A stretch of DNA of 64,000 nt from Streptomyces caniferus (GTDB lineage: Bacteria; Actinomycetota; Actinomycetes; Streptomycetales; Streptomycetaceae). Location: contig NZ_BLIN01000005.1 in assembly GCF_009811555.1 (NCBI RefSeq), forward strand, positions 4,039,501 to 4,103,500, in the 5' to 3' direction. A program made the translations under genes and the position numbers. Below, in pieces: positions 43,017-55,900 of the stretch; position 1 is the stretch's first letter; the number at the start of each line of letters is the position of its first letter. Under the pieces are notes generated by a model that saw only the letters and a list, made by a program, of their open reading frames with translations, was not told where the DNA came from and searched no databases.

Positions 43017-43050
43017 CAGCCCCCGATCGCACAGGGCGATGGGGGGCTGC
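43017..43050 (-). terminator. Terminator after the small basic protein gene
   Basis: GCAGCCCC (43017-43024) pairs with GGGGCTGC (43043-43050), with inner ATCGC/GCGAT pairing, just beyond the stop at 43071 on the minus strand. Confidence 0.7.
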
Positions 43051-43070
43051 GAATTCGCGATCAGCGTCGC

Positions 43071-43169
43071 TTACTTCTTGTTACGACGCTGAACGCGGGT
43101 GCGCTTGAGCAGCTTGCGGTGCTTCTTCTTCGCCATCCGCTTGCGCCGCTTCTTGATAACAGAGCCCAC
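43071..43169 (-). CDS. 32-residue basic protein (AURKAIP1/COX24 or bTHX-like ribosomal protein)
   Basis: GTG 43169 opens [18 protein letters not shown]..., ending RVQRRNKK; about two thirds of residues are Lys/Arg. Very short basic proteins of this sequence are conserved throughout Actinobacteria and are annotated as AURKAIP1/COX24-domain or small ribosomal proteins; a ribosome-associated role is known from mycobacterial bS22-type proteins. Too short for most gene finders. A terminator follows. Confidence 0.88.
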   Translation of the reverse strand: MGSVIKKRRKRMAKKKHRKLLKRTRVQRRNKK

Positions 43170-43288
43170 GACTACCCTCGCTCACTTCGAATCACTCGGT
43201 GCGGGGCGTCCGAGCCCACACTACCTACATCGGGCCAGCCTACCCGGCGACGGGCGAACGGCGTAATCCGAGGTTCGGCGCAGCTCCG

Positions 43289-43498
43289 TCAGGCCGATTC
43301 CACCCCCACAAAGGACTCACGGAGATAGTCGTGAACCGCTTGCTCCGGAACCCGGAACGACCTCCCCACACGAATCGCGGGCAGATGACCACTGTGCACC
43401 AAGCGGTACACGGTCATCTTCGACACTCGCATCACCGTGGCGACCTCCGCCACGGTCAGGAACACGACCTCGTTCAGAGGCCTCTGGTCTGCAGCCAT
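43289..43498 (-). CDS. BldC-like helix-turn-helix (excisionase-family) DNA-binding protein
   Basis: This 69-residue MerR-like winged HTH protein (FLTVAEVATVMRVSKMTVYRLVHSGHLPAIRVGRSFRVPEQAVHDYL) is of the BldC/excisionase type. By position between bldN-region genes it corresponds to the S. coelicolor gene that I recall as bdtA (SCO3328), a BldD target; the symbol is not asserted. ATG 43498. Despite the family name it is chromosomal and not near any attachment site. Confidence 0.9.
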   Translation of the reverse strand: MAADQRPLNEVVFLTVAEVATVMRVSKMTVYRLVHSGHLPAIRVGRSFRVPEQAVHDYLRESFVGVESA

Positions 43499-43626
43499 GC
43501 CACACCTGCACCTTCCGCATAAGACGGTCACCGGCTTCCCCTCCGGTGACTCTTCGTCGCTATGCGCTCACTCCCCAGATTAGGGGCGGGTGATGCGAGT
43601 GGGGAAGAGGAGCAGCGAACAGCCTC

Positions 43627-44451
43627 CTATCGGTACAGACATGCCCGATTGAGCACATAGCGGGCCAGCGGCTGATAGGACGCGCTCGGCGCGCCGTCGT
43701 CGAGCGGCACCGCCACCGACACCCGCCCTTCCGCCTGGCCGACGAACAGCGCCGGGTCGTCCGTATCCGCCAGCCCGATCGCCTCGATGCCCAGCTGACC
43801 TGCCCCGCAGACCCATCCGTGGTCCCCGATCACCAGCTCCGGAAGCGGCCCCGCACCGTCCCCCGCGGCCGCCAGAGCGGTACGCACCGGGAGCGGCGAA
43901 TGGGTGTGTACGCCCCCCGTCCCCGGCGCGCCCCGCACGCCGGTTTCTCGCATCAGCGCGACTCCCCGTACGTAGGTGAGGGTGCAGGTACGTACGCCGA
44001 ACCGGGTCGCTATGTCGACACGGGCGCCATACGCCGGGGTGAGGACGGGGCAGCCCGCCGACGAGAGGGCGTCTGCGAGGGCGGCGTAGAAGGCCACCAG
44101 CCGGTGCGGATGGCCGGTGCCGAACAGCACCGGCGCCCGGCGGCCGGCCGCCGCTCCGAGCCGTTCGGCGAACCGGTCCAGCGCCGCGAGGGTGCGGTCG
44201 GGATCGACCACATCCAGGCCGGAAACGTGCGCGGGATCGACCGAAACGCCGCACTCCTGCCCCATCAGTCGCAGTACTTCACCGGTCTGCCAGTCCCCCT
44301 CGGGATCCAGCCCCAGCAGCGCCCGGGGATCACGCGCCCCGAAGAGCCGGTAGCGCGCCAGACTCTTCTCCCGCGTCGTCGCGATCGTCCCCGCGAGCCG
44401 CGCCTCGATCAGGTGCGCCCGCAGCGCCCCGGTGCCCACCACACGTCCCAT
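43627..44451 (-). CDS. Conserved actinobacterial phosphatase-like protein
   Basis: This 274-residue soluble protein has motifs VLFGTGHPHRLVAFYAALADAL and VIGDHGWVCGAGQLGIEAIGLADTDDPALFVGQAEG, typical of a Streptomyces family annotated as phosphatase and located here in S. coelicolor. The DHGW and GTGHPH His/Asp residues could bind metal. I cannot tie it to a characterised enzyme. GTG/ATG start at 44451. Confidence 0.7.
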   Translation of the reverse strand: MGRVVGTGALRAHLIEARLAGTIATTREKSLARYRLFGARDPRALLGLDPEGDWQTGEVLRLMGQECGVSVDPAHVSGLDVVDPDRTLAALDRFAERLGAAAGRRAPVLFGTGHPHRLVAFYAALADALSSAGCPVLTPAYGARVDIATRFGVRTCTLTYVRGVALMRETGVRGAPGTGGVHTHSPLPVRTALAAAGDGAGPLPELVIGDHGWVCGAGQLGIEAIGLADTDDPALFVGQAEGRVSVAVPLDDGAPSASYQPLARYVLNRACLYR

Positions 44452-44658
44452 ACTGTCCGGTTGGTCGGCCTACGGTTGCCCTGACCGACGGGTAGTCACA
44501 CCTTTGGGGCACAGCGCCGGATGGGGCCGTACGCACTGCGGGCCGTGGACGGCCGGACGGCGCCCCGCAGGCACGCCGGCGGGGTGCCGCGCACCGCGCG
44601 CCCCGGAGGCCCCCCACGGCGCCACAGGAGCCGCTGCGGAGGCCTCGCCCCACAGGAC

Positions 44659-45834
44659 CTACGGCAGCAGCCCGTGCGCCGGGAACACCGCCCGGCGGGT
44701 GGCCAGCACCGCCTGGTCCAGCCGGTCGGCCGGGTCATAGCCGGCGTCGACGAAGTCCCGCCACTGCGGCGTACGGCCGTCCGTCATCCGCAGCGGCGCC
44801 AACTGCCGCGTCCTGCGGAAGACTTCGTGCCGCCACGACTCCGGCACCATGGAAGTCGGCTCGATGGGCCGGCCCGCCGCGATCGCGGCCAGATGCGTCC
44901 AGCTGCGCGGGACCACGTCCACCACCGCATAGCCGCCACCGCCGAGCGCGACCCAGCGCCCGTCCGCATGCTGGTGCGCCAGGTCGTGACAGGCCTCCGC
45001 CACCGCACGCTGCGCGTCCAGGCTCACCGCGAGGTGTGCCAGCGGATCCTCGAAGTGGGTGTCCGCGCCGTGCTGCGTCACGATCACCTGCGGCCGGAAG
45101 GCGCCCAGCAGCTCCGGCACCACCGCGTGAAAGGCCCGCAGCCACCCCTCGTCCCCGGTGCCGGCCGGCAGCGCCACATTCACCGCGCTGCCCTCCGCGC
45201 CCTCGCCGCCGGTCTCCTCCGGCCAGCCGGTCTGCGGAAAGAGCGTCCGCGGATGCTCGTGCAGCGAGATCGTCAGGACCCGCGGGTCCTCCCAGAACGC
45301 CGCCTGCACCCCGTCGCCGTGGTGCACATCCACATCGACGTACGCGACCCGTTCGGCCCCCAGCTCCAGCAGCCGGGCGACGGCCAGCGACGCGTCGTTG
45401 TAGATACAGAATCCGGCCGCCCCGCCCGGCATCGCATGGTGCAGCCCGCCGGCGAAGTTCACCGCATGCGCCGCGTCGCCGCGCCAGACGGCCTCCGCCG
45501 CGCCCACCGACTGACCGGCGATCAGCGCGGACGCCTCGTGCATCCCCGCGAACGCCGGATCGTCCGCCGTGCCCAGCCCGTACGAGAGATCCGCGGCAGC
45601 GGGGTCCGCCGAGGCTCTGCGGACCGCGCCGATGTAGTCCTCACGATGCACCAGCCGCAGGGTGGAATCCCCGGCGGGCTTGGCCGCGACCACCTCCAGG
45701 GGCCCGCGGTCCAGCTCGTACGCCTCCACCAAACGCATGGTCAGCGCGAGCCGGACCGGGTCCATCGGATGCCCGGACCCGAAGTCGTAGCCCGTTACTG
45801 CCTCATCCCACATCAGCTGTGCGCGGCCGCTCAT
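44659..45834 (-). CDS. acuC: Acetoin utilisation protein AcuC (histone deacetylase-like)
   Basis: This 391-residue class I HDAC-fold deacetylase has NFAGGLHHAMPGGAAGFCIYND (catalytic His pair) and VDVDVHHGDGVQAAF (zinc ligands Asp/His), then ISLHEHPRTLFPQTG. AcuC deacetylates and reactivates acetyl-CoA synthetase in Bacillus. ATG 45834 overlaps the MFS gene end by 32 bases. It is probably cotranscribed downstream of the MFS gene. Confidence 0.93.
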   Translation of the reverse strand: MSGRAQLMWDEAVTGYDFGSGHPMDPVRLALTMRLVEAYELDRGPLEVVAAKPAGDSTLRLVHREDYIGAVRRASADPAAADLSYGLGTADDPAFAGMHEASALIAGQSVGAAEAVWRGDAAHAVNFAGGLHHAMPGGAAGFCIYNDASLAVARLLELGAERVAYVDVDVHHGDGVQAAFWEDPRVLTISLHEHPRTLFPQTGWPEETGGEGAEGSAVNVALPAGTGDEGWLRAFHAVVPELLGAFRPQVIVTQHGADTHFEDPLAHLAVSLDAQRAVAEACHDLAHQHADGRWVALGGGGYAVVDVVPRSWTHLAAIAAGRPIEPTSMVPESWRHEVFRRTRQLAPLRMTDGRTPQWRDFVDAGYDPADRLDQAVLATRRAVFPAHGLLP

Positions 45835-47041
45835 GCCCGTCACCGTATCGGGCCTCCGGCGCCCCGAACGATCGGGCATACACCAACGTCATCAGCACCA
45901 GGGCCATCGGTACGAGCATCGCCCCCCGATAGCTCCAGGCATCGCCGAGCGCACCGACCAGCGGAGAGCCGATCAAGAAGCCCACATAGTTGAAGATGTT
46001 GAGTCGCGCGACGGCCATGTCCGAGGCCCCGGGGCCGTGCCGCTCAAAGGCGAGACGCCCCGCCGCCGCGAACGTCTGGGGCACGATCACACACAGCCCG
46101 AGCCCCAGCAGCGTGAACCCCGCCATCCCGGCCCAGGCCCCCGGAGCAGCCGCCACCACCGCGAAACCGCCCGCCGCGACCACCGTCCCGGTCCGCACCA
46201 CCGCGACCGCCCCGAACCGCCGCACCCCCGGATCGCCGACCGCCCGGCCGAGCAGCGTGGTGACCATATAGACGTTGTACGGGACGGTGGCGAGCTGCTC
46301 CGAGCTCCCCAGGACGTCCTGCAGATACTTGGCGCTCCAATTGGAGACGGTCGAGTCCCCGATATAGGCGAACGCCATCACCAGACACAGCGGCAACAAC
46401 AGCCGCATCGCGAGGGGCGCGGCGGCCGCGGCGGACCCCGCCCCGCCCTCCTCCGGATCCCGGCGGTCCCGGTCGACGAACCAATGGCCCACGATCAGCG
46501 CCAGGGGCACCAGGACCGCCACCACCGGCCCGTAGAGCAGCGCAAGCGACAGCTTCCAGTGCGCACCCGCCCAGGCCAGCGAGGCGCCCACCATGCCGCC
46601 CAGGCTGTACGCCGCATGGAAGCCGAGCATGATGCTCCGCCCGTACGCCCGCTGGAGACTCACCCCGAGCATGTTCATCGAGGCGTCCAGGGCCCCCACC
46701 GACAGTCCGAAGACCGCCAGCGCCACGGCGGCCTGCGCCATCGACCCGACCGAGCCCACCGCCAGCAGCGCCAGGCACACCACGGGCTGCGCGCACCGCA
46801 GCACCCGGCCGGCCCGCACCCGCTTCACCAGCTGCTCGGTGCCGACGCTGCCGGCCCCCGCGAGGACGGGCACCGCCGCGAGGAAGGCCGGCAGCAGCCC
46901 GTCGGAAATCCCGTAGCGCTCCCGGATCGCGGGTATTCGGGTCACGAGGAGGGCGAAGACCGCCCCCTGGACGAAGAAGCTGAGGGCGAGCGCCACCCTG
47001 CCGTGCCGTAGCTGCGCTCCTGGAACCCGAGGGGCCGTCAT
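45803..47041 (-). CDS. MFS transporter
   Basis: This 412-residue protein has twelve predicted transmembrane helices with a central loop containing VDRDRRDPEEGG. The N-terminal region LSFFVQGAVFALLVTRIPAIRERYGISDG and helix-5 segment SLGGMVGASLAWAGAHW resemble the fucose-permease-like/YbjJ MFS group. Substrate unknown. It overlaps acuC by 32 bases, suggesting coupled expression. Confidence 0.9.
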   Translation of the reverse strand: MTAPRVPGAQLRHGRVALALSFFVQGAVFALLVTRIPAIRERYGISDGLLPAFLAAVPVLAGAGSVGTEQLVKRVRAGRVLRCAQPVVCLALLAVGSVGSMAQAAVALAVFGLSVGALDASMNMLGVSLQRAYGRSIMLGFHAAYSLGGMVGASLAWAGAHWKLSLALLYGPVVAVLVPLALIVGHWFVDRDRRDPEEGGAGSAAAAAPLAMRLLLPLCLVMAFAYIGDSTVSNWSAKYLQDVLGSSEQLATVPYNVYMVTTLLGRAVGDPGVRRFGAVAVVRTGTVVAAGGFAVVAAAPGAWAGMAGFTLLGLGLCVIVPQTFAAAGRLAFERHGPGASDMAVARLNIFNYVGFLIGSPLVGALGDAWSYRGAMLVPMALVLMTLVYARSFGAPEARYGDGHERPRTADVG

Positions 47042-47125
47042 GGCCGCTCAGCCTAGAACTCCCCACTACTGCTGGGTAGATGGATCTCCCCGCCAATTCC
47101 GACCGCGATCCGAGCGGCGACGCCG

Positions 47126-47800
47126 CTACTGCAGCAGCGCAGGAAGCTCCGCCATCTGGTCGAACAGCGCGGTGGCCCCGGCCTCCACCAGCTTCGGCGC
47201 CGGCGTCATCGCCGTGAAGCCGTAGACGTCCATCCCCGCGGCGACCGCCGCCTGCACCCCCAGCGGACTGTCCTCGACCACCGCACACCGCTCCGGTGCC
47301 ACCCCCATCTCCTTCGCCGCATACAGAAAGAGATCCGGCGCCGGCTTCCCCCGCCCCACGTCCTGCGACGAGAAGATGCGCCCACCGCCCCCGTTCCGCC
47401 CCTCGGCGAAGCGCTCGAGCAGCCCGGTCTTCGTCAGCGTCACCCGGATGCGCTCATGGCTCCCCGACGACCCGACGCAATGCGGCACCCCGTTGGCGGT
47501 CAGCTTCTCCAGCACCTCGACCACGCCCGCCACGGGCTCCAACCGCCGGCGGAACTCCTCGAACACCCGCCGGTGAAAGGCCTCGTCGAACCCGGCCGGC
47601 AGCCGCTCGCCCGACCGCTCCAGCACCACCTCGTGAATACGGTGCATAGCGCCGCCCATGTAGTCGCGCAACGACTCTTCATAGGTGGTCGGATGGCCCA
47701 GTTCGGTGAGATGGGCGGCCAGGATCCGATTGGCGATCGGCTCGCTGTCCACGAGGACGCCATCGTTATCGAAGATAACCAAGTCATAGCGCATGCTCAT
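47126..47800 (-). CDS. HAD family phosphatase (beta-phosphoglucomutase-like)
   Basis: This 224-residue HAD-IA protein has LVIFDNDGVLVDSEP (nucleophile Asp), a cap domain, VGSSGSHERIRVTL (motif II), GKPAPDLFLYAAKEM (motif III Lys) and VVEDSPLGVQAAVAAGM (motif IV). It acts on small phosphosugars by family. Start ATG 47800 (MSMRYD) or 47794 (MRYD); the frame upstream runs into 5S rRNA and is not coding. Confidence 0.92.
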   Translation of the reverse strand: MSMRYDLVIFDNDGVLVDSEPIANRILAAHLTELGHPTTYEESLRDYMGGAMHRIHEVVLERSGERLPAGFDEAFHRRVFEEFRRRLEPVAGVVEVLEKLTANGVPHCVGSSGSHERIRVTLTKTGLLERFAEGRNGGGGRIFSSQDVGRGKPAPDLFLYAAKEMGVAPERCAVVEDSPLGVQAAVAAGMDVYGFTAMTPAPKLVEAGATALFDQMAELPALLQ

Positions 47801-47826
47801 GAGCGTATCGAGCCCGGAACGCAGAA

Positions 47827-47854
47827 AAGCCCCGCACCATAAGGTGCGGGGCTT
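47827..47854 (-). terminator. rRNA operon terminator
   Basis: A perfect 12-bp stem, AAGCCCCGCACC with GGTGCGGGGCTT, loop ATAA, followed on the minus strand by TTTTCT. It lies just after 5S. Confidence 0.93.
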
Positions 47855-47867
47855 CCCCACAATGATT

Positions 47868-47986
47868 GTTCGGCGGCGTCCTACTCTCCCACAGGGTCCC
47901 CCCTGCAGTACCATCGGCGCTGAAAGGCTTAGCTTCCGGGTTCGGAATGTAACCGGGCGTTTCCCTAACGCAATGACCACCGAAAC
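47868..47986 (-). rRNA. rrf: 5S rRNA
   Basis: The reverse complement begins GTTTCGGTGGTCATTGCGTT and contains the conserved CCGAACCCGGAAGCTAAG and GGGAGAGTAGGACGCCGCC segments. About 119 bases; ends accurate to a few bases. Confidence 0.95.
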
Positions 47987-48074
47987 ACTATGAAGTTAAC
48001 CAACCCGGCATACTGCATCTAATCAAATACAGTCAGGTCGTTACTTCAGAACCTACACAGTGGACGCGAGCAAC

Positions 48075-51195
<3,121 letters not shown>

Positions 51196-51494
51196 GCCAC
51201 AGATGCTCGCGTCCACTGTGCAGTTCTCAAGCAACGACCAGCCACCCGTCACAACCCACCGAAGTGAGCCTTTACCGGGGCCGGCATCGCGAAGGTCCAG
51301 ACCATCGGCCCGTACCCTCAGATACCCAACAACGTGCCCGGCCCACCCGATCAATCCCCACGTTCCACGCCGAAGCAGTACTAGTGACAACCAATCAAGT
51401 GCGCCGAATAGTCAACGTTCCACCCATGAGCTAACCACCGTCGAACATTTGCCGACGTAGTGGCTCTGGACAACCTTGCGGCTGCCTAGATGCT

Positions 51495-53029
<1,535 letters not shown>

Positions 53030-53209
53030 TGTTTACCCGACTGCGTTTAATTAAAAACTGCGGGTCAACACACACGAGAGCGGAACAACCAGACGGAATA
53101 GGTCCGGTCGTTCACAGCGTCCTCGCTGTGTGTGCCACCCCGACCGCATGGGCCGTGGTGGACTTTCAAAGGAACCTCATCCACCGAGGTGGACGGGGTA
53201 TCAACATAT

Positions 53210-53480
53210 CTGGCGTTGACTTTTGGCACGCTGTTGAGTTCTCAAGGAACGGACGCTTCCTTTGTTCCTGTTTCACCAGGATCTCCGGGCGCTTCCCTTC
53301 GGTCTTGCGTTTCCGACTCTATCAGATCCTTGCGGGCCCGATTTTCGCCGGCGCGTTTCCGCCTTTCGGCTTCTTCGCGTTTCCAACCTTACCAGATCCG
53401 TTTCCGTCTCCGGCCCCCTGTTGGAGCGGGGTGACCGTCCGGCTTTCGCTTTCCGGCCTTTCCGACTCTATCAGACTCGA
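53210..53480 (-). promoter_or_regulatory. Tandem rRNA promoters and leader
   Basis: Three copies of a GGATCTGATAGAGTCGGAAA-type element lie on the minus strand (53329-53310, 53399-53380, 53478-53459), spaced 70 and 79 bases. These resemble the TAGAGT/TAAGGT -10 regions of Streptomyces rrn promoters. GTTGAGTTCTCAAGGAAC (near 53233-53250) is typical of the Streptomyces rrn leader. The region 53030-53772 has no genes. Confidence 0.7.
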
Positions 53481-53772
53481 TTTCGTTCCGTTGCCGGTCC
53501 GAATTCGTTTCCGAATCCCCGTCGGAGGGGGTTCCGCCGTGGTGCGGCTATTTGTGCTGCCGCGCCTTTCGGCGTGATCACTACTTTAGCGGAATTCCTC
53601 GTTGACGCATAATCACGTCGCGGTCGAATTTCGGCATGCCGAAATTGTTCCCGGTGAGGGGCCGTGCAGTAGTGGTGTGCCGCGAAGCGGCGGGATGGTC
53701 GCCTCAAAGCCGTTCCGACTCTGTGGCAACTCGGAGAACACTACGTATGGGGGAGGGCCGTGTCAACCTGCG

Positions 53773-54333
53773 TCAGTCAAGGTCACTCAGACGCCCGTCG
53801 GCGTCCGGCTGGGCGTCCTCGACGCGGCGCAGCAAACGGGTCAGGACCTGGCCGAGGAGCTGTCGCTCCTCGCCGGAAAGGTCCTGGAGGAGGTCCTCCT
53901 CGAAGACCGACGCGAGGCGCATCGCCTCGAGCCACTTCTGCCGGCCGTCGTGGGTGAGCGCGACGATCACTCGGACGCGGTTGGTCTCGTCGCGCTCTCG
54001 TGTCACCAGCCCCTCGTTCGCCATGCGGTCGATGCGGTGGGTCATGGCGGCCGGCGTGAGGCCGAGCAGTTTGGCGAGTTCGCCGGGGCCCAGTTGGTAG
54101 GGGGCTCCGGAGACCACGAGGGCCTTGAGGACCTCCCACTCGGCATTGCTCAGGCCGAGGGTGGCGGTCTGCCGCCCGTACGCGACGTTCATCCGTCGGT
54201 TGAGGCGCTGAAGTGCGGAGACGACCTGCTCCACCTGGGGGTCGAGGTCCTGGAATTCGCGCTGGTAGGCCGCGATCTGTTCCTCGAGGCTCGGCTCGGC
54301 AGCGTCGGCGGCCGCATCTGAGGGCTCAGGCAT
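53773..54333 (-). CDS. MarR family transcriptional regulator
   Basis: This 186-residue MarR protein has an N-terminal helix (LEEQIAAYQREFQDLDPQVEQVVSALQRLNRRM) and a winged helix (LSNAEWEVLKALVVSG..LGPGELAKLLGLTPAAMTHRIDRMANEGLVTRERDETNRVRVIVALTHDG). It is divergent from the MFS gene at 54516, with inverted repeats between, so it probably represses that transporter and itself. ATG 54333. Confidence 0.93.
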   Translation of the reverse strand: MPEPSDAAADAAEPSLEEQIAAYQREFQDLDPQVEQVVSALQRLNRRMNVAYGRQTATLGLSNAEWEVLKALVVSGAPYQLGPGELAKLLGLTPAAMTHRIDRMANEGLVTRERDETNRVRVIVALTHDGRQKWLEAMRLASVFEEDLLQDLSGEERQLLGQVLTRLLRRVEDAQPDADGRLSDLD

Positions 54334-54386
54334 GCGGCGCAGTATGACATGGAAGTCATTGGCGTTGAAGTTCTTCGAGGTGTACT

Positions 54387-54413
54387 CTTCAACTTCGAAC
54401 TTTAGAGTTGAAG
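54387..54413. promoter_or_regulatory. Candidate MarR operator
   Basis: CTTCAACT (54387-54394) and AGTTGAAG (54406-54413) form an 8-bp dyad. An additional TTGAAGTTCTTCG lies at 54365-54377 and TTGAAGTC follows. The stretch is unusually AT-rich and lies between the divergent marR and MFS genes. Confidence 0.65.
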
Positions 54414-54515
54414 TCTTCAGGGTGAGACTGTCCGGCTCCGGACGGCCTCGCCCTGGTTTCTGTCCCAGCTCCTTCGGTTCGTCTCCTTATCCCTCTGATG
54501 ACCTGACCTAGGTAG

Positions 54516-55820
54516 GTGAGTGTGACCACCGCGATGGGCGCCGCGTTGCGCCGGATCCAGCTCGGGAACGCGCTGAGTGCGTTCGGGAGCGGCTTCACCG
54601 TTCCGTATCTGTACGTCTACGTGGCGAAGGTGCGGGATCTCGGCGCGAGCACTGCCGGTGCGGTGCTCGCCATGCTGGCGGTGGCCGCGCTGGTCGTCCT
54701 GCCGCTGACCGGTCGTGCCATCGACCGGCGCGGGCCTCTTCCGGTGGCCATCGTCGGTACGGTCTCCGCCGCCGTCGGATCGCTCGGGATCGGGCTGTCC
54801 GCCACCGAGCCGCTGGTCATCGCGTCGGCGATCGCCCTCGGTGCCGGTATAGCGGTCATTCAGCCCGCTCTCGCGACGATGATCGTCTGGTGCTCGACGA
54901 CGCTGACGAGGTCGCGGGCGTTCGCCACCCAGTTCTTCATGAACAACCTGGGGCTGGGCGTCGGCGGTCTGGTCGGCGGGCTGCTGGTGGACGAGACGCA
55001 TGCGTCGAGCTTTGTGCGGCTGTTCGCCATCGAGGCCGTGATGTTCCTGGTGCTCGGCGCGGCGGTGGCGACCGTGCGGCTGCCGCGGGCGCCGAAGGTC
55101 GAGGACGCGGTGCCGACCGAGGAGCGGGCCAAGGGCGCCTGGCGGGCGATGTTCGCCGACCGGCGGATGGTGTGGCTGTGCGTCCTGGGGTTCGTGCTGT
55201 TCTTCGCCTGCTACGGGCAGTTCGAATCGGGGCTGGCGGCCTACGCGACCGAGGTCACCCGGATCGCGCCGTCCAGCCTGGGTATCGCGCTGGCGGCCAA
55301 TACGGCGGCGATCGTGGCGGCGCAGTTCGTGGTGCTCAAGCTGGTCGAGCGCCGGCGGCGCAGCCGGGTGATGGCGCTGGTCGGGATGGTCTGGACGGTG
55401 GCGTGGATAGCCGCCGGGCTCTCCGGGCTGGTGCACGGCGCGCAGGTGGTGGCGACGACGCTGCTCATCTCGACGTATGCGCTGTTCGGTATCGGTGAGT
55501 CGATGCTGTCGCCGACGGTGGCTCCGCTGGTGGCCGATCTGGCGCCGGCCTCCCTGATCGGGCAGTACAACTCGGCGTTCGCCCTGGTCAAGCAGCTGGC
55601 GCTGGCGGTCGGTCCGGCCGTGGGCGCGCTGATGGTGGGGCATGGGATGTACGTGGCGTACATCGGGATGCTCGTGGTGTGCGCGCTGGGGATCACGGGG
55701 TTGTCGCTGTGGCTGGGGCGGATGCTGCGTCCGGCGCAGGACAATCCGCACCGGGCGGTGGCGTCCCTGCCCGCGGCGCGGGTGCCGGCCGAGGCGGAAG
55801 CCGTGGCCTGCAGCGCCTGA
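54516..55820 (+). CDS. MFS efflux transporter
   Basis: This ~434-residue 12-helix MFS protein has a helix 2-3 loop with GRAIDRRG (the GxLaDRxGrr-type motif A) and a central loop APKVEDAVPTEERAKG. It resembles drug-efflux MFS proteins. The start is GTG 54516 or GTG 54522. Regulated probably by the divergent MarR protein; a natural inducer cannot be predicted. Confidence 0.9.
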   Translation: MSVTTAMGAALRRIQLGNALSAFGSGFTVPYLYVYVAKVRDLGASTAGAVLAMLAVAALVVLPLTGRAIDRRGPLPVAIVGTVSAAVGSLGIGLSATEPLVIASAIALGAGIAVIQPALATMIVWCSTTLTRSRAFATQFFMNNLGLGVGGLVGGLLVDETHASSFVRLFAIEAVMFLVLGAAVATVRLPRAPKVEDAVPTEERAKGAWRAMFADRRMVWLCVLGFVLFFACYGQFESGLAAYATEVTRIAPSSLGIALAANTAAIVAAQFVVLKLVERRRRSRVMALVGMVWTVAWIAAGLSGLVHGAQVVATTLLISTYALFGIGESMLSPTVAPLVADLAPASLIGQYNSAFALVKQLALAVGPAVGALMVGHGMYVAYIGMLVVCALGITGLSLWLGRMLRPAQDNPHRAVASLPAARVPAEAEAVACSA

Positions 55821-55852
55821 GCCCGCGCACGATGCCTAAGAGGGTTGCTCCG

Positions 55853-55898
55853 GTATGCCGCCGGCCCCGGTCCGATCGGACCGGGGCCGGCGGCATAC
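55853..55898. terminator. Perfect 46-bp palindrome between convergent genes
   Basis: Bases 55853-55875 are exactly the reverse complement of 55876-55898, giving 23-bp arms with no spacer. It lies between the MFS stop (55820) and the convergent phosphatase stop (55901). Most likely a bidirectional terminator; the absence of any loop bases is unusual. Confidence 0.8.
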
Positions 55899-55900
55899 GG

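Noticed and set aside
43289..43498. Element excisionase
   Set aside because: Although MerR/excisionase-like in sequence, it lies 26 kb from the element in a conserved developmental gene neighbourhood and is a BldC-type regulator.
47801..47980. N-terminal extension of the HAD phosphatase into 5S rRNA
   Set aside because: The extension is reverse 5S rRNA and contains the rrn terminator.
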